Assembly: GCA_016713505.1 (NCBI GenBank)
Contig: JADJPA010000001.1
Span: 620,001-684,000, forward strand
Origin: Candidatus Competibacteraceae bacterium
Lineage (GTDB): Bacteria > Pseudomonadota > Gammaproteobacteria > Competibacterales > Competibacteraceae
Direction of reading: 5' to 3'
DNA: 64,000 nt
Below are positions 57,493 to 64,000 of the stretch, one piece after another. Positions within the stretch are counted from its first letter, which is position 1; each line of letters starts with the position of its first letter. A model generated the notes under the pieces. It was not told the origin of the DNA. It worked only from the letters and a program-made list of their open reading frames with translations, and ran no database searches. The translations under genes were made by a program, and so were the position numbers.

Positions 57493-57879
57493 ATGACGAA
57501 GCGAGGTACTTTTGAACCTCTTCTGGAGTATCTCCAGAGAGTCCCAGCTATCTTTGGCTCTATCGGTACAGGCAATTCTGAAAGTGCTGGCTGGTGGGTA
57601 AAATTCTCCATCGACATCTCACATCAACTCGCCTGGCATACCGTGCAAGAGTTCGGGTACGTGCTCAACTACCTCTCACTAAACGAGCGACTTCCTACTG
57701 TGTTTATGCCGGTGTCGCCTCCGCCGTATATGAACGGTGGGCCATCGGAATTCCTGTCGTGGGTTATAGAATGCCACAGCAATGAGTTCACCCCGGAGCA
57801 GGCAAGAGATTGGCTTGAAGGTCGGCTTCCTCAACCAGTTGAAGATGAAGATCAGTGGGAGCAGGCCAATGACGGCTAA
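57493..57879 (+). CDS. Cassette A protein, unknown
   Basis: 128 residues from ATG 57493, 10 bp into its cassette; the frame is open upstream through the mini-cassette, giving a possible but unlikely longer product. It reads MTKRGTFEPLLEYLQRVP, SAGWWVKFSIDISHQLAWHT, YVLNYLSLNERLPTVFMPV and FLSWVIECHSNEFTPEQ, and ends acidic. It is soluble with no known motif; proteins of this sort are frequent in cassette arrays. The stop TAA is inside the inverse core GGCTAAC of its attC. Base composition is lower in GC than the chromosome. Confidence 0.75.
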   Translation: MTKRGTFEPLLEYLQRVPAIFGSIGTGNSESAGWWVKFSIDISHQLAWHTVQEFGYVLNYLSLNERLPTVFMPVSPPPYMNGGPSEFLSWVIECHSNEFTPEQARDWLEGRLPQPVEDEDQWEQANDG

Positions 57880-57933
57880 CAAACCGCTGCAGGCGACGCC
57901 GCTTCGCGGCGCGCCTGAGCTTGCTCGTTGTCG
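57874..57933 (+). other. attC of cassette A
   Basis: 60 bp. Inverse core GGCTAAC (57874-57880) matches the opening core GTTAGCC of this cassette; the terminal core is GTTGTCG (57927-57933), supplied by mini-cassette 2. The inside (GCCGCTTCGCGGC hairpin) is of the short classical attC type. Confidence 0.8.
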
Positions 57934-58080
57934 CGGACGCTTCGCGCCCGCGACAACGGGGCGGCGGATAAGCATCCGCGGCTTGCGCGGCGCGAAGCGC
58001 CGCACAACCACGCGGATCAAGCCGACTTCAGGCGAAAAAGCCTGCGGCTTTCTCGCCCTCGCGGCTTATCCGCCGCCCCG
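57928..58080 (+). repeat. attC-only mini-cassette, copy 2
   Basis: 153 bp, identical base for base to copies 1 and 3, with its attC at 57951-58086. It separates the unknown-protein and TIR cassettes. Confidence 0.85.
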
Positions 58081-58103
58081 TTAGCCGCTACAGGGGAGTT
58101 TCA

Positions 58104-58880
58104 GTGAGCAGCATTTTTCTTAGCCATTCTCATGCCGATAAAGCCTTTGCTCGCAAGTTAGCAGGCGATCTTCGCTTGGCTGGCCATGCTGTCTGGATAG
58201 ACGAAGCGGAGATCAATATCGGTGACTCACTGATAGAAAAAATTAGAAACGGACTTGATCAGGTGGACTATGTCGCTGCTATCTTGTCCAGAGCTTCGAT
58301 CGATAGTCCTTGGGTCACACGTGAGCTCGACATCGCATCAAACCGTGAGATTGATGAGGGGCGCACTGTCGTGCTGCCCCTACTGCTAGAGAAAGTCGAT
58401 CTTCCCGGGTTCCTCAAGGGCAAGTTCTACGGTGATTTTACAGATCAGGATTTATACCAAGAGAGGTTCGAGTTACTTCTACGCACGCTAGGCTCGGATA
58501 CCAAAGTTCCTCAGCCTACTGCGGAGGAGCTGGTGCAACTGCGGGCGCAGCTGGAGGCTGCTCAAGCTGTCGCAGTTCAACATCAGGCAGCACTGGAAGC
58601 ACATAAAATGGTTGCTCTCCATGGAAAGAGCGAGAAATTGAAGCAGGCAATTGCAGACGCTAATGCAAAGTTTCCTGCGCACGCAGCAATTAACACGACG
58701 CATGCATTTGAGGTGGCCGACTCCCCGGTCACGCTGGACTATCTTCTTTGGGCAATAGCGAAGTCCGTGCGGCGTGGCTCTCATCCACTAGAGATACTAT
58801 TGTCCCTAGACAATAAATGGGGTGCAGTAGCTGCGATGCTCTCCGCCTATGATGAGTTGCTTTCTGCAGCAGGCGGCTAA
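58104..58880 (+). CDS. TIR-domain protein (cassette B)
   Basis: 258 residues from GTG 58104 (GGGGAG 6-7 nt upstream). Residues 1-125 are a bacterial TIR domain: IFLSHSHADKAFARKLAGDL, VWIDEAEINIGDSL, DYVAAILSRASIDSPWVTREL with the conserved Glu of NAD-cleaving TIRs, then VVLPLLLEKVDLPGFL. Residues about 135-190 are a coiled coil (EELVQLRAQLEAAQAVAVQH) and the end is helical with no recognised partner domain. TIR effectors in bacteria often deplete NAD+ during phage attack; a defence role here is inference. The stop lies in the attC inverse core. Lower GC than the chromosome. Confidence 0.88.
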   Translation: MSSIFLSHSHADKAFARKLAGDLRLAGHAVWIDEAEINIGDSLIEKIRNGLDQVDYVAAILSRASIDSPWVTRELDIASNREIDEGRTVVLPLLLEKVDLPGFLKGKFYGDFTDQDLYQERFELLLRTLGSDTKVPQPTAEELVQLRAQLEAAQAVAVQHQAALEAHKMVALHGKSEKLKQAIADANAKFPAHAAINTTHAFEVADSPVTLDYLLWAIAKSVRRGSHPLEILLSLDNKWGAVAAMLSAYDELLSAAGG

Positions 58881-58986
58881 CAATTCGTTCAAGCCGACCC
58901 CGCATCGTGGCATCGGCCACGTGCCTGCGCTACGCTAGCACGTGTCCGCCGCCCCGCTGCGGGGCGGCTTAACTCAAGCGTTGTCG
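58875..58986 (+). other. attC of cassette B
   Basis: 112 bp. Inverse core GGCTAAC (58875-58881) followed by AATTCGTTCAAGCCGA and closed by GCGGCTTAACTCAAGC before core GTTGTCG (58980-58986). The outer arms match the most common attC type; the middle is expanded with a CCGCCCCGCTGCGGGGCGG hairpin. Confidence 0.85.
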
Positions 58987-59133
58987 CGGACGCTTCGCGC
59001 CCGCGACAACGGGGCGGCGGATAAGCATCCGCGGCTTGCGCGGCGCGAAGCGCCGCACAACCACGCGGATCAAGCCGACTTCAGGCGAAAAAGCCTGCGG
59101 CTTTCTCGCCCTCGCGGCTTATCCGCCGCCCCG
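58981..59133 (+). repeat. attC-only mini-cassette, copy 3
   Basis: 153 bp, identical to copies 1 and 2, with its attC at 59004-59139. It separates the TIR and acyltransferase cassettes; no copy occurs further right in the window. Confidence 0.85.
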
Positions 59134-59144
59134 TTAGACCCTAC

Positions 59145-60287
59145 ATGACACCAAATATCCCCAAACGATTTTATTCTCTCGACGTACTGCGTGGAGTGGC
59201 AGCACTCTGCGTAGTGCTATGGCACTGGCAACACTTTTTCTTCCCCCTCAACAAGCAGGGGGCAATGTTCTTCGTTGATAAGCAACCCTTGTTTGAAGTA
59301 CTTTATATTTTTTATAAAAATGGCCACGCGGCTGTTCAACTGTTTTTCTGCCTTTCTGGGTTTATCTTCTTCTGGTTGTATTCACAACGCATTGCTGATA
59401 AAGCCATTTCACTGAAATCATTCTCAGTTCTCAGGTTGTCACGACTATACCCTCTTCACTTCGCAACCCTAATATTTGTTGCAATTGGACAGTTTGCCTA
59501 TGCAGGCATCACGAATTCGTCGTTTGTCTATCCATTCAATGACGCCTATCATCTGTTGCTCAATTTAATTTTTGCGTCCTCATGGGGTCTTGAAAAAGGG
59601 CATTCATTTAATGCCCCCATATGGTCGGTATCCGTTGAGATATTGCTGTATTCAATATTCTTCGTATTCTGCCGGATATTTTATAGAAATATAATTGTAT
59701 TGATTTCTGCAATTGTTCTTGGGTATTTCGCGTACAGATTTAATAGCTTCGTTGGAAGCGGAATAATCTATTTTTTTCTTGGCGGGCTTGTCTTTATCGC
59801 TTACAGGAAGATTATTAAATCTGGTGATTCCTGGAAGGTTTCTATTTGGCTGCCTTTTATTGCTTTTGTTGCATGGCTGGCGCCAATAGTGGCAACGAAT
59901 CCTAATCATGGCCTTGCATTTTACGAAAACTATTCGATTATTAGACAAATTGTTTCTAATTTTTCATTAGCACTCTTTCCATTAACCATCATGTCCTTGG
60001 CTTTGGTTGAAACAAAAAGAGGAACATTGGGCAAAAGATTTTCGTTTGTTGGTGACATTTCTTATTCTTCGTACCTTCTTCATTTTCCTTTGCAGTTGGC
60101 GGCAGCTCTGGTTACGACGAAACTGGGGATTAACCAGGGCATTTTCTATTCGCCTTTGTTCATGGCTTTATTTTTCTTTGTGCTCATATTGGTATCTTTA
60201 GCTAGTCACCGTTATTTTGAGGTTCCGATGCAATGCTACCTAAGACTACAGCCTAACCTAGCGCTCAACACGGACGCTGCGCGATAA
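59145..60287 (+). CDS. Acyltransferase-3 family membrane protein (cassette C)
   Basis: 380 residues from ATG 59145, 11 bp into the cassette. It opens RFYSLDVLRGVAALCVVLWH, the signature of membrane O-acyltransferases (OafA/NodX type) with the catalytic His, and has about ten hydrophobic helices, including FNAPIWSVSVEILLYS. Such enzymes acylate surface sugars, for example O-antigen or capsule. The last residues QPNLALNTDAAR are encoded by the attC itself. The gene is strikingly AT-rich, so it came from a different host. Confidence 0.9.
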   Translation: MTPNIPKRFYSLDVLRGVAALCVVLWHWQHFFFPLNKQGAMFFVDKQPLFEVLYIFYKNGHAAVQLFFCLSGFIFFWLYSQRIADKAISLKSFSVLRLSRLYPLHFATLIFVAIGQFAYAGITNSSFVYPFNDAYHLLLNLIFASSWGLEKGHSFNAPIWSVSVEILLYSIFFVFCRIFYRNIIVLISAIVLGYFAYRFNSFVGSGIIYFFLGGLVFIAYRKIIKSGDSWKVSIWLPFIAFVAWLAPIVATNPNHGLAFYENYSIIRQIVSNFSLALFPLTIMSLALVETKRGTLGKRFSFVGDISYSSYLLHFPLQLAAALVTTKLGINQGIFYSPLFMALFFFVLILVSLASHRYFEVPMQCYLRLQPNLALNTDAAR

Positions 60288-60320
60288 TGCCGCGCAGCGC
60301 CGGTTAACTCTACGTTAGGT
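60251..60320 (+). other. attC of cassette C
   Basis: 70 bp. Inverse core GCCTAAC (60251-60257), core GTTAGGT (60314-60320), both full consensus (RYYYAAC, GTTRRRY). The gene's stop codon lies inside it. Confidence 0.85.
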
Positions 60321-60378
60321 GTCCATGAGGGTGCGCCTACAATTTCCGAAAGCCCTCAGAAACCACTGGAGAACTCTT

Positions 60379-60951
60379 ATGAACACCTTCAACATCGAAG
60401 ACACGGCAATCATTCTCATAGATCACCAAGTCGGAACGAATACATGGGCGAGCACGACGCCATTGGCTTTGTTGCAACGGAACGTGATCATTCTTGCCAA
60501 GTTTGCGAGGGGCACAGGGATACCCGTCGTCCTTACTTCGAGCCAAGAAACCAACATCCATGTTCAAGGCCCATTGATGCCGGAGCTACAGGAAGCACTG
60601 CCAGAAGCGTATGTCGCACGTATCAAGCGCCAAGGTGTGGTCAACGCTTGGGATGATGAGCACTTCGCCGGCGCTTGCCGCAACACTGGAAGACGCAACT
60701 TCGTCATGGCTGGTGTAACCACTGATGTCTGTATGGTCGCGCCTGCCATTAGCGCTCTTCGCGAGGGCTTTAACGTGAAGGTCGTTTGCGATGCGTGTGG
60801 CTCATCAAATCAAATCGCAGAAGAAATGTCTTGGCGCAGAATGGAACGGGCCGGTGTCTCGCTAACCAGCACCAACGCTATGGTTGCTGAACTCGTCAAG
60901 AACTGGGCGTCACCAGCTGGAGCAGTGGCCTTCCCGTTGCTGACCACCTAA
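60379..60951 (+). CDS. Isochorismatase-like cysteine hydrolase (cassette D)
   Basis: 190 residues from ATG 60379 (GGAG 7 nt upstream); an in-frame start at 60319 would add 20 unlikely residues. The catalytic set is Asp in IILIDHQVGT, Lys in VARIKRQGVVNAWDD, and Cys in GVTTDVCMVAPA after the cis-peptide. This matches the YcaC-like branch of the family; the substrate is unknown. The stop lies in the attC inverse core ACCTAAC. Confidence 0.88.
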   Translation: MNTFNIEDTAIILIDHQVGTNTWASTTPLALLQRNVIILAKFARGTGIPVVLTSSQETNIHVQGPLMPELQEALPEAYVARIKRQGVVNAWDDEHFAGACRNTGRRNFVMAGVTTDVCMVAPAISALREGFNVKVVCDACGSSNQIAEEMSWRRMERAGVSLTSTNAMVAELVKNWASPAGAVAFPLLTT

Positions 60952-61004
60952 CTATTCATTCCAGCGGACGCGCTAAAGCGCGCCGCTGAATTCAAACGTT
61001 GTGG
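60946..61004 (+). other. attC of cassette D
   Basis: 59 bp. Inverse core ACCTAAC (60946-60952) is the exact complement of this cassette's opening GTTAGGT. The terminal core GTTGTGG (60998-61004) belongs to the next cassette. Inner CGGACGCGC / GCGCGCCGC arms form the stem. Confidence 0.85.
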
Positions 61005-61045
61005 CGCTGCGCGAAACTCCATGAATAGCCGGGGCGAAAAATAAA

Positions 61046-64000
61046 ATGCGCTCCCTTGCAAGTCTGGGAAAATTGGGTAATCCTCAGAACATGGCAAAAG
61101 CTCGACTCACATTTGAAACGACACCTGCTCGCAAGGTAGCTCTGGAAAATTCTCTTGGAGAAGCTGGAGTGTCACTACCGGAGTGGTTTGAAGGGACTGT
61201 CGCTGAAGCGACTGGCAACTTGTTTGGGCAGTGGATGAATGAGGCAACGCGAGATGAGGAACTATCGCCGTGTCTACATTTACCCGAAGCCATTTTGAAA
61301 GGACTTCGGAGCATTGACTGGGAGTTTGCGCGAGAAGACACGCGCTACCTTTCTCATGACATCCATCCTTATCCGGCGAAATTTATTCCCCAAATTCCAC
61401 ACTACCTAATACAACATTTATCAAGTCGCGGAGAAACTGTCCTTGACCCTTTTGGTGGTTCGGGCACAACAGCTTTGGAAGCTACGCTTCTTGACCGTTG
61501 CGGACTAAGTTCGGATGCTAACCCTCTGGCGAAAGTGATTGGTGAAGCCAAGACCACCACCATGAGGCGTGAAGATGATGAAGTGCTAAGCCAAATCATT
61601 GAACGCTTTTCACTTTTAGCGCGACACGGTAAAAGTTTAGAAGAAGAATTAGTGCGCCATCGTGAATCCTACACAACCTGCATTCCACGCGAATCAACTC
61701 TCGCCCAATGGTTTGCACCATATGCTATTGAAGAAATGGCATATGGTGTTTGGTGCATTGCCAAGTTGGGTAGTAAAGCGGCTCGCACTGTGGCTTTAGC
61801 GAGTTTTTCCAAATCTGTACTCAAAGCGTCGTTTCAGGACGGTGAAACACGATATGCGCGGAAGCCTCGTGACGTGGCACGAGGCGAAACACTAAAATTA
61901 TTAGCCGCTAATATCGCTCTGAATCAAAAAAAGGTTCGGCAACTGGGGCCGCTTTTACGTTTTCGTCAGCCAGTATTCAAAACAATTGATCTGCGTGACG
62001 AAGGGGCCTCCGGTGAGGATGGGCCGCATTCATGGGATGCTGATTGCGCCGACCTTATCATCACTTCACCGCCTTATCCAAATGCGACCGATTACCACCT
62101 TTATCACCGTTTCCGGCTGCTCTGGCTCGGTTTTGATCCGCGAGCACTGGGTCGACAGGAAATCGGTTCACATTTGCGCCATCAGCGTCAAAAAAGTGGC
62201 TTTGACACCTACTGCGAGGAGATGACACTATCCTTACGAGCAATGTACCGCGCATTGCGGCCAGGTCGTTATGCTGTACTGGTATTGGGCGATGGCATTT
62301 TCGCTGGGGAGACTGTTCGCACTTCGCAAGCATTAGCCAATGCTGCCCATACAGTTGGCTTTGATGTCGTGGGCGAAATTGACCGCGCTCTTCCTGAAAA
62401 CAAACGCTCTTTCGTTGCTCCGGCACGGCGTTTGAAGCAAGAGCAAATCTTAGTTCTACGCCGTCCCCCTGCTGCACAAAGATTGTTTTTGCTTCCGCCG
62501 CCTTACCGTCTCTGGCCCTACGAAACGATTTTACGAGAGCGCGAAATTGCGGCTCTCACCGGCCATCAACCCCAATATGAGGATAAGGTTGAGGATGCTC
62601 GCAGCGGCCAAACATTACTCATTTCCCGTGACGGTTATGATCTACGACCCTTATCACGACTGACCTTTACACATGGTGTGCGGCATCCGGCTTCGACTCA
62701 TGTCGAACCAACATGGCAGGCGACTCTGGAAAATGGAGATGCCAAAACACCCTCAGCGCGCAAAGACCCTAAGTACGTCACACACGGTATTCACGCCTAT
62801 AAAGGCAAGTTTTATCCACAATTAGCAAAAAGCCTCTTCAATCTGGCGCAGTTAGCGCCGGGCCAACGCGTCCTTGACCCATTTTGCGGAAGCGGCACGG
62901 TGGTGCTGGAAGCGTATCTCAATGGATTGCATGGCTACGGACTGGACATTCATCCGCTCGCAGTTCACATTGCGGGCGCGAAAAGTGGTGTTTTGGAAGC
63001 TGACCCCTACTGGTGCGACCGGATATTGAGCGATTCTGAGCGCGTTTTGGAACGCTTGATTTCGGAAGAAGCTGAGCTAAGCAATCACACACAAGAAGTA
63101 CTTTGGCGCTCGACTTTCGCATCTGCTGCACATGACGAATTAGTATCATGGTTTCCGCTTCCGGTATTGGACAAACTCGCGCGGATATGGCGACACATTG
63201 AAAGCGTAGCTGAACCGCGTGTGCGCTCCTTATTAGAAGTGTTGCTCTCATCTCTGGTGCGCGAGGTCTCACACCAAGACCCACGCGATTTGCGTATTCG
63301 ACGCCGCGCTGAACCACTGGATGATGCGCCGGTTTATGCTCTGTTTTCGGCGCGTCTGCGCGAAGTGAGAGGCCGTTTGCGGGCTTTTGCTTCAGCCTCA
63401 CCGCACGCTCCCGCGCAATTTCAACCTACAACAGTTAAGCGCGGCGATGGACGCGCCCTATCATCATTCGAGGCGCTAGGGCTGGGTAAGCATAGCGTGG
63501 ACGCCGTTGTAACGAGTCCACCTTACGCGACGGCTCTACCATACATTGATACCGACCGGCTTAGTCTGCTGCTGCTCTTCGCGTTGCGCTCGAAAGAGCG
63601 AGCAAGTGTAGAGGAGGCACTTATCGGCTCACGAGAAATAACCCCCAAGAGACGCGCCACTATAGATTCTTTGATTGATGCAGAGGATTGGGAAGGATTG
63701 CCTTCGGCAACCGCACGCTCCGTTGTGTCAAATATTCGTAGAAACAACGACGGCGCGGCGCGCGACGGGGAACCGGTAGGGTTTCGCCGTCAAAATACGG
63801 CAGCCCTTCTTTACTTATATTTCCGCGATATGGCGCGGGTGATGTCTAATCTCGACCATGTTCTAAAACCCGGAGGCCATGCATTTTTTGTCATTGGGGA
63901 TAGCAAGACATTGGCGGGTGGCGAGGAAGTCCGCATTCAGAGCAGTCAGGCATTGCAAGAAACCGGGAAAATGAATGGCTGGACACTGCGCGAAGTAATT
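61046..64000 (+). CDS. Tandem double DNA methyltransferase, partial (cassette E)
   Basis: An open frame of at least 985 codons running past the window; ATG 61046 or 61091 may be the start. Two amino-methyltransferase halves are visible. Half 1: SHDIHPYPAKFIPQIP, motif I LDPFGGSGTT (D134) and motif IV TSPPY at 340-344. Half 2: THGIHAYKGKFYPQLAK, motif I LDPFCGSGTV (D611) and TSPPY at 823-827. SPPY is usual for N4-cytosine enzymes, though N6-adenine cannot be excluded. Both halves keep the SAM and catalytic motifs. No restriction gene is in view. A cassette over 3 kb is exceptional. Confidence 0.88.
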   Translation, partial: MRSLASLGKLGNPQNMAKARLTFETTPARKVALENSLGEAGVSLPEWFEGTVAEATGNLFGQWMNEATRDEELSPCLHLPEAILKGLRSIDWEFAREDTRYLSHDIHPYPAKFIPQIPHYLIQHLSSRGETVLDPFGGSGTTALEATLLDRCGLSSDANPLAKVIGEAKTTTMRREDDEVLSQIIERFSLLARHGKSLEEELVRHRESYTTCIPRESTLAQWFAPYAIEEMAYGVWCIAKLGSKAARTVALASFSKSVLKASFQDGETRYARKPRDVARGETLKLLAANIALNQKKVRQLGPLLRFRQPVFKTIDLRDEGASGEDGPHSWDADCADLIITSPPYPNATDYHLYHRFRLLWLGFDPRALGRQEIGSHLRHQRQKSGFDTYCEEMTLSLRAMYRALRPGRYAVLVLGDGIFAGETVRTSQALANAAHTVGFDVVGEIDRALPENKRSFVAPARRLKQEQILVLRRPPAAQRLFLLPPPYRLWPYETILREREIAALTGHQPQYEDKVEDARSGQTLLISRDGYDLRPLSRLTFTHGVRHPASTHVEPTWQATLENGDAKTPSARKDPKYVTHGIHAYKGKFYPQLAKSLFNLAQLAPGQRVLDPFCGSGTVVLEAYLNGLHGYGLDIHPLAVHIAGAKSGVLEADPYWCDRILSDSERVLERLISEEAELSNHTQEVLWRSTFASAAHDELVSWFPLPVLDKLARIWRHIESVAEPRVRSLLEVLLSSLVREVSHQDPRDLRIRRRAEPLDDAPVYALFSARLREVRGRLRAFASASPHAPAQFQPTTVKRGDGRALSSFEALGLGKHSVDAVVTSPPYATALPYIDTDRLSLLLLFALRSKERASVEEALIGSREITPKRRATIDSLIDAEDWEGLPSATARSVVSNIRRNNDGAARDGEPVGFRRQNTAALLYLYFRDMARVMSNLDHVLKPGGHAFFVIGDSKTLAGGEEVRIQSSQALQETGKMNGWTLREVI

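Larger units (their letters stand above)
55641..64000. mobile_element. Chromosomal integron: integrase plus cassette array
   Basis: The integrase gene (minus) is divergent from an array of plus-strand cassettes. Order: attI, mini-cassette 1, unknown protein, mini-cassette 2, TIR protein, mini-cassette 3, acyltransferase, isochorismatase-like hydrolase, double methyltransferase (running past the window). Each insertion junction is a GTT core. For mini-cassettes 1-3 and gene cassettes A, B and D the core that opens the cassette is the exact reverse complement of its own attC inverse core; cassette C differs at one base. This fixes boundaries independently of gene calls. Confidence 0.9.

Overview
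The window looks like a chromosomal segment of a high-GC gammaproteobacterium. The gene set (long Ser/Thr kinases, a hybrid PAS kinase, GGDEF-EAL and HD-GYP proteins, two RND pumps, glutaryl-CoA dehydrogenase, MepA, CbpA, HtrA) and the protein style remind me of the Competibacter/Contendobacter group of wastewater bacteria. That assignment is inference from recall; no rRNA or tRNA gene is present to test it.

Layout. 1-3.2 kb: the end of a PLP-dependent C-S lyase, a Tat-exported beta-lactamase-fold hydrolase, an endonuclease/exonuclease/phosphatase-family membrane protein and a small Cys-containing protein. 3.3-9.5 kb: a 1193-residue Ser/Thr kinase with PEGA and MORN repeats, divergent from aroC and an MFS transporter. 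9.6-16.4 kb (minus strand): a hybrid histidine kinase, a DsbA-fold isomerase, an HtrA protease, and cbpA behind a Shine-Dalgarno-masking hairpin and a 13-codon Hsp20-like remnant. 16.5-26.6 kb (plus strand): moaB, purU, a SafE/UreH-type membrane protein, an HD-GYP protein followed by a REC-PAS-GGDEF-EAL protein, and a 1263-residue fusion of topoisomerase III with RecQ helicase. 26.8-32.2 kb: DUF350 protein, second Ser/Thr kinase, vWA lipoprotein, ECF sigma factor with a probable anti-sigma partner, and a PilH-like receiver. 32.4-38.5 kb: a DUF2760 / Hsp70 / Hsp70 chaperone cluster interrupted by a cupin and an AAC(3)-I-like acetyltransferase. 38.5-49.4 kb: two RND efflux systems flanking yqhD and a quinone-oxidoreductase-like gene. 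49.4-55.3 kb: aspartoacylase-like protein, GlsB/YeaQ-like protein, KefC-like antiporter, gcdH, msrB, mepA.

55.6 kb to the end is a chromosomal integron. A divergent, unusually long integron integrase (520 residues) faces an array of cassettes that all read on the plus strand. Three identical 153-bp cassettes that are almost nothing but an attC site alternate with the first three gene cassettes: a small unknown protein, a TIR-domain protein and an AT-rich acyltransferase. An isochorismatase-like hydrolase and a cassette of more than 3 kb encoding a tandem-duplicated DNA methyltransferase follow. Boundaries are supported because the core site opening each completed cassette is the reverse complement (exact in six of seven cases) of the inverse core of that cassette's own attC.

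The most notable items are the alternating attC-only cassettes, the TIR and double-methyltransferase cargo (possible phage defence), the long integrase, the topoisomerase III-RecQ fusion, and the masked cbpA leader. Two genes (the second Hsp70 at 35771 and the RND adaptor at 41664) lack a normal start codon in frame, which may be a sequence error or a real lesion.
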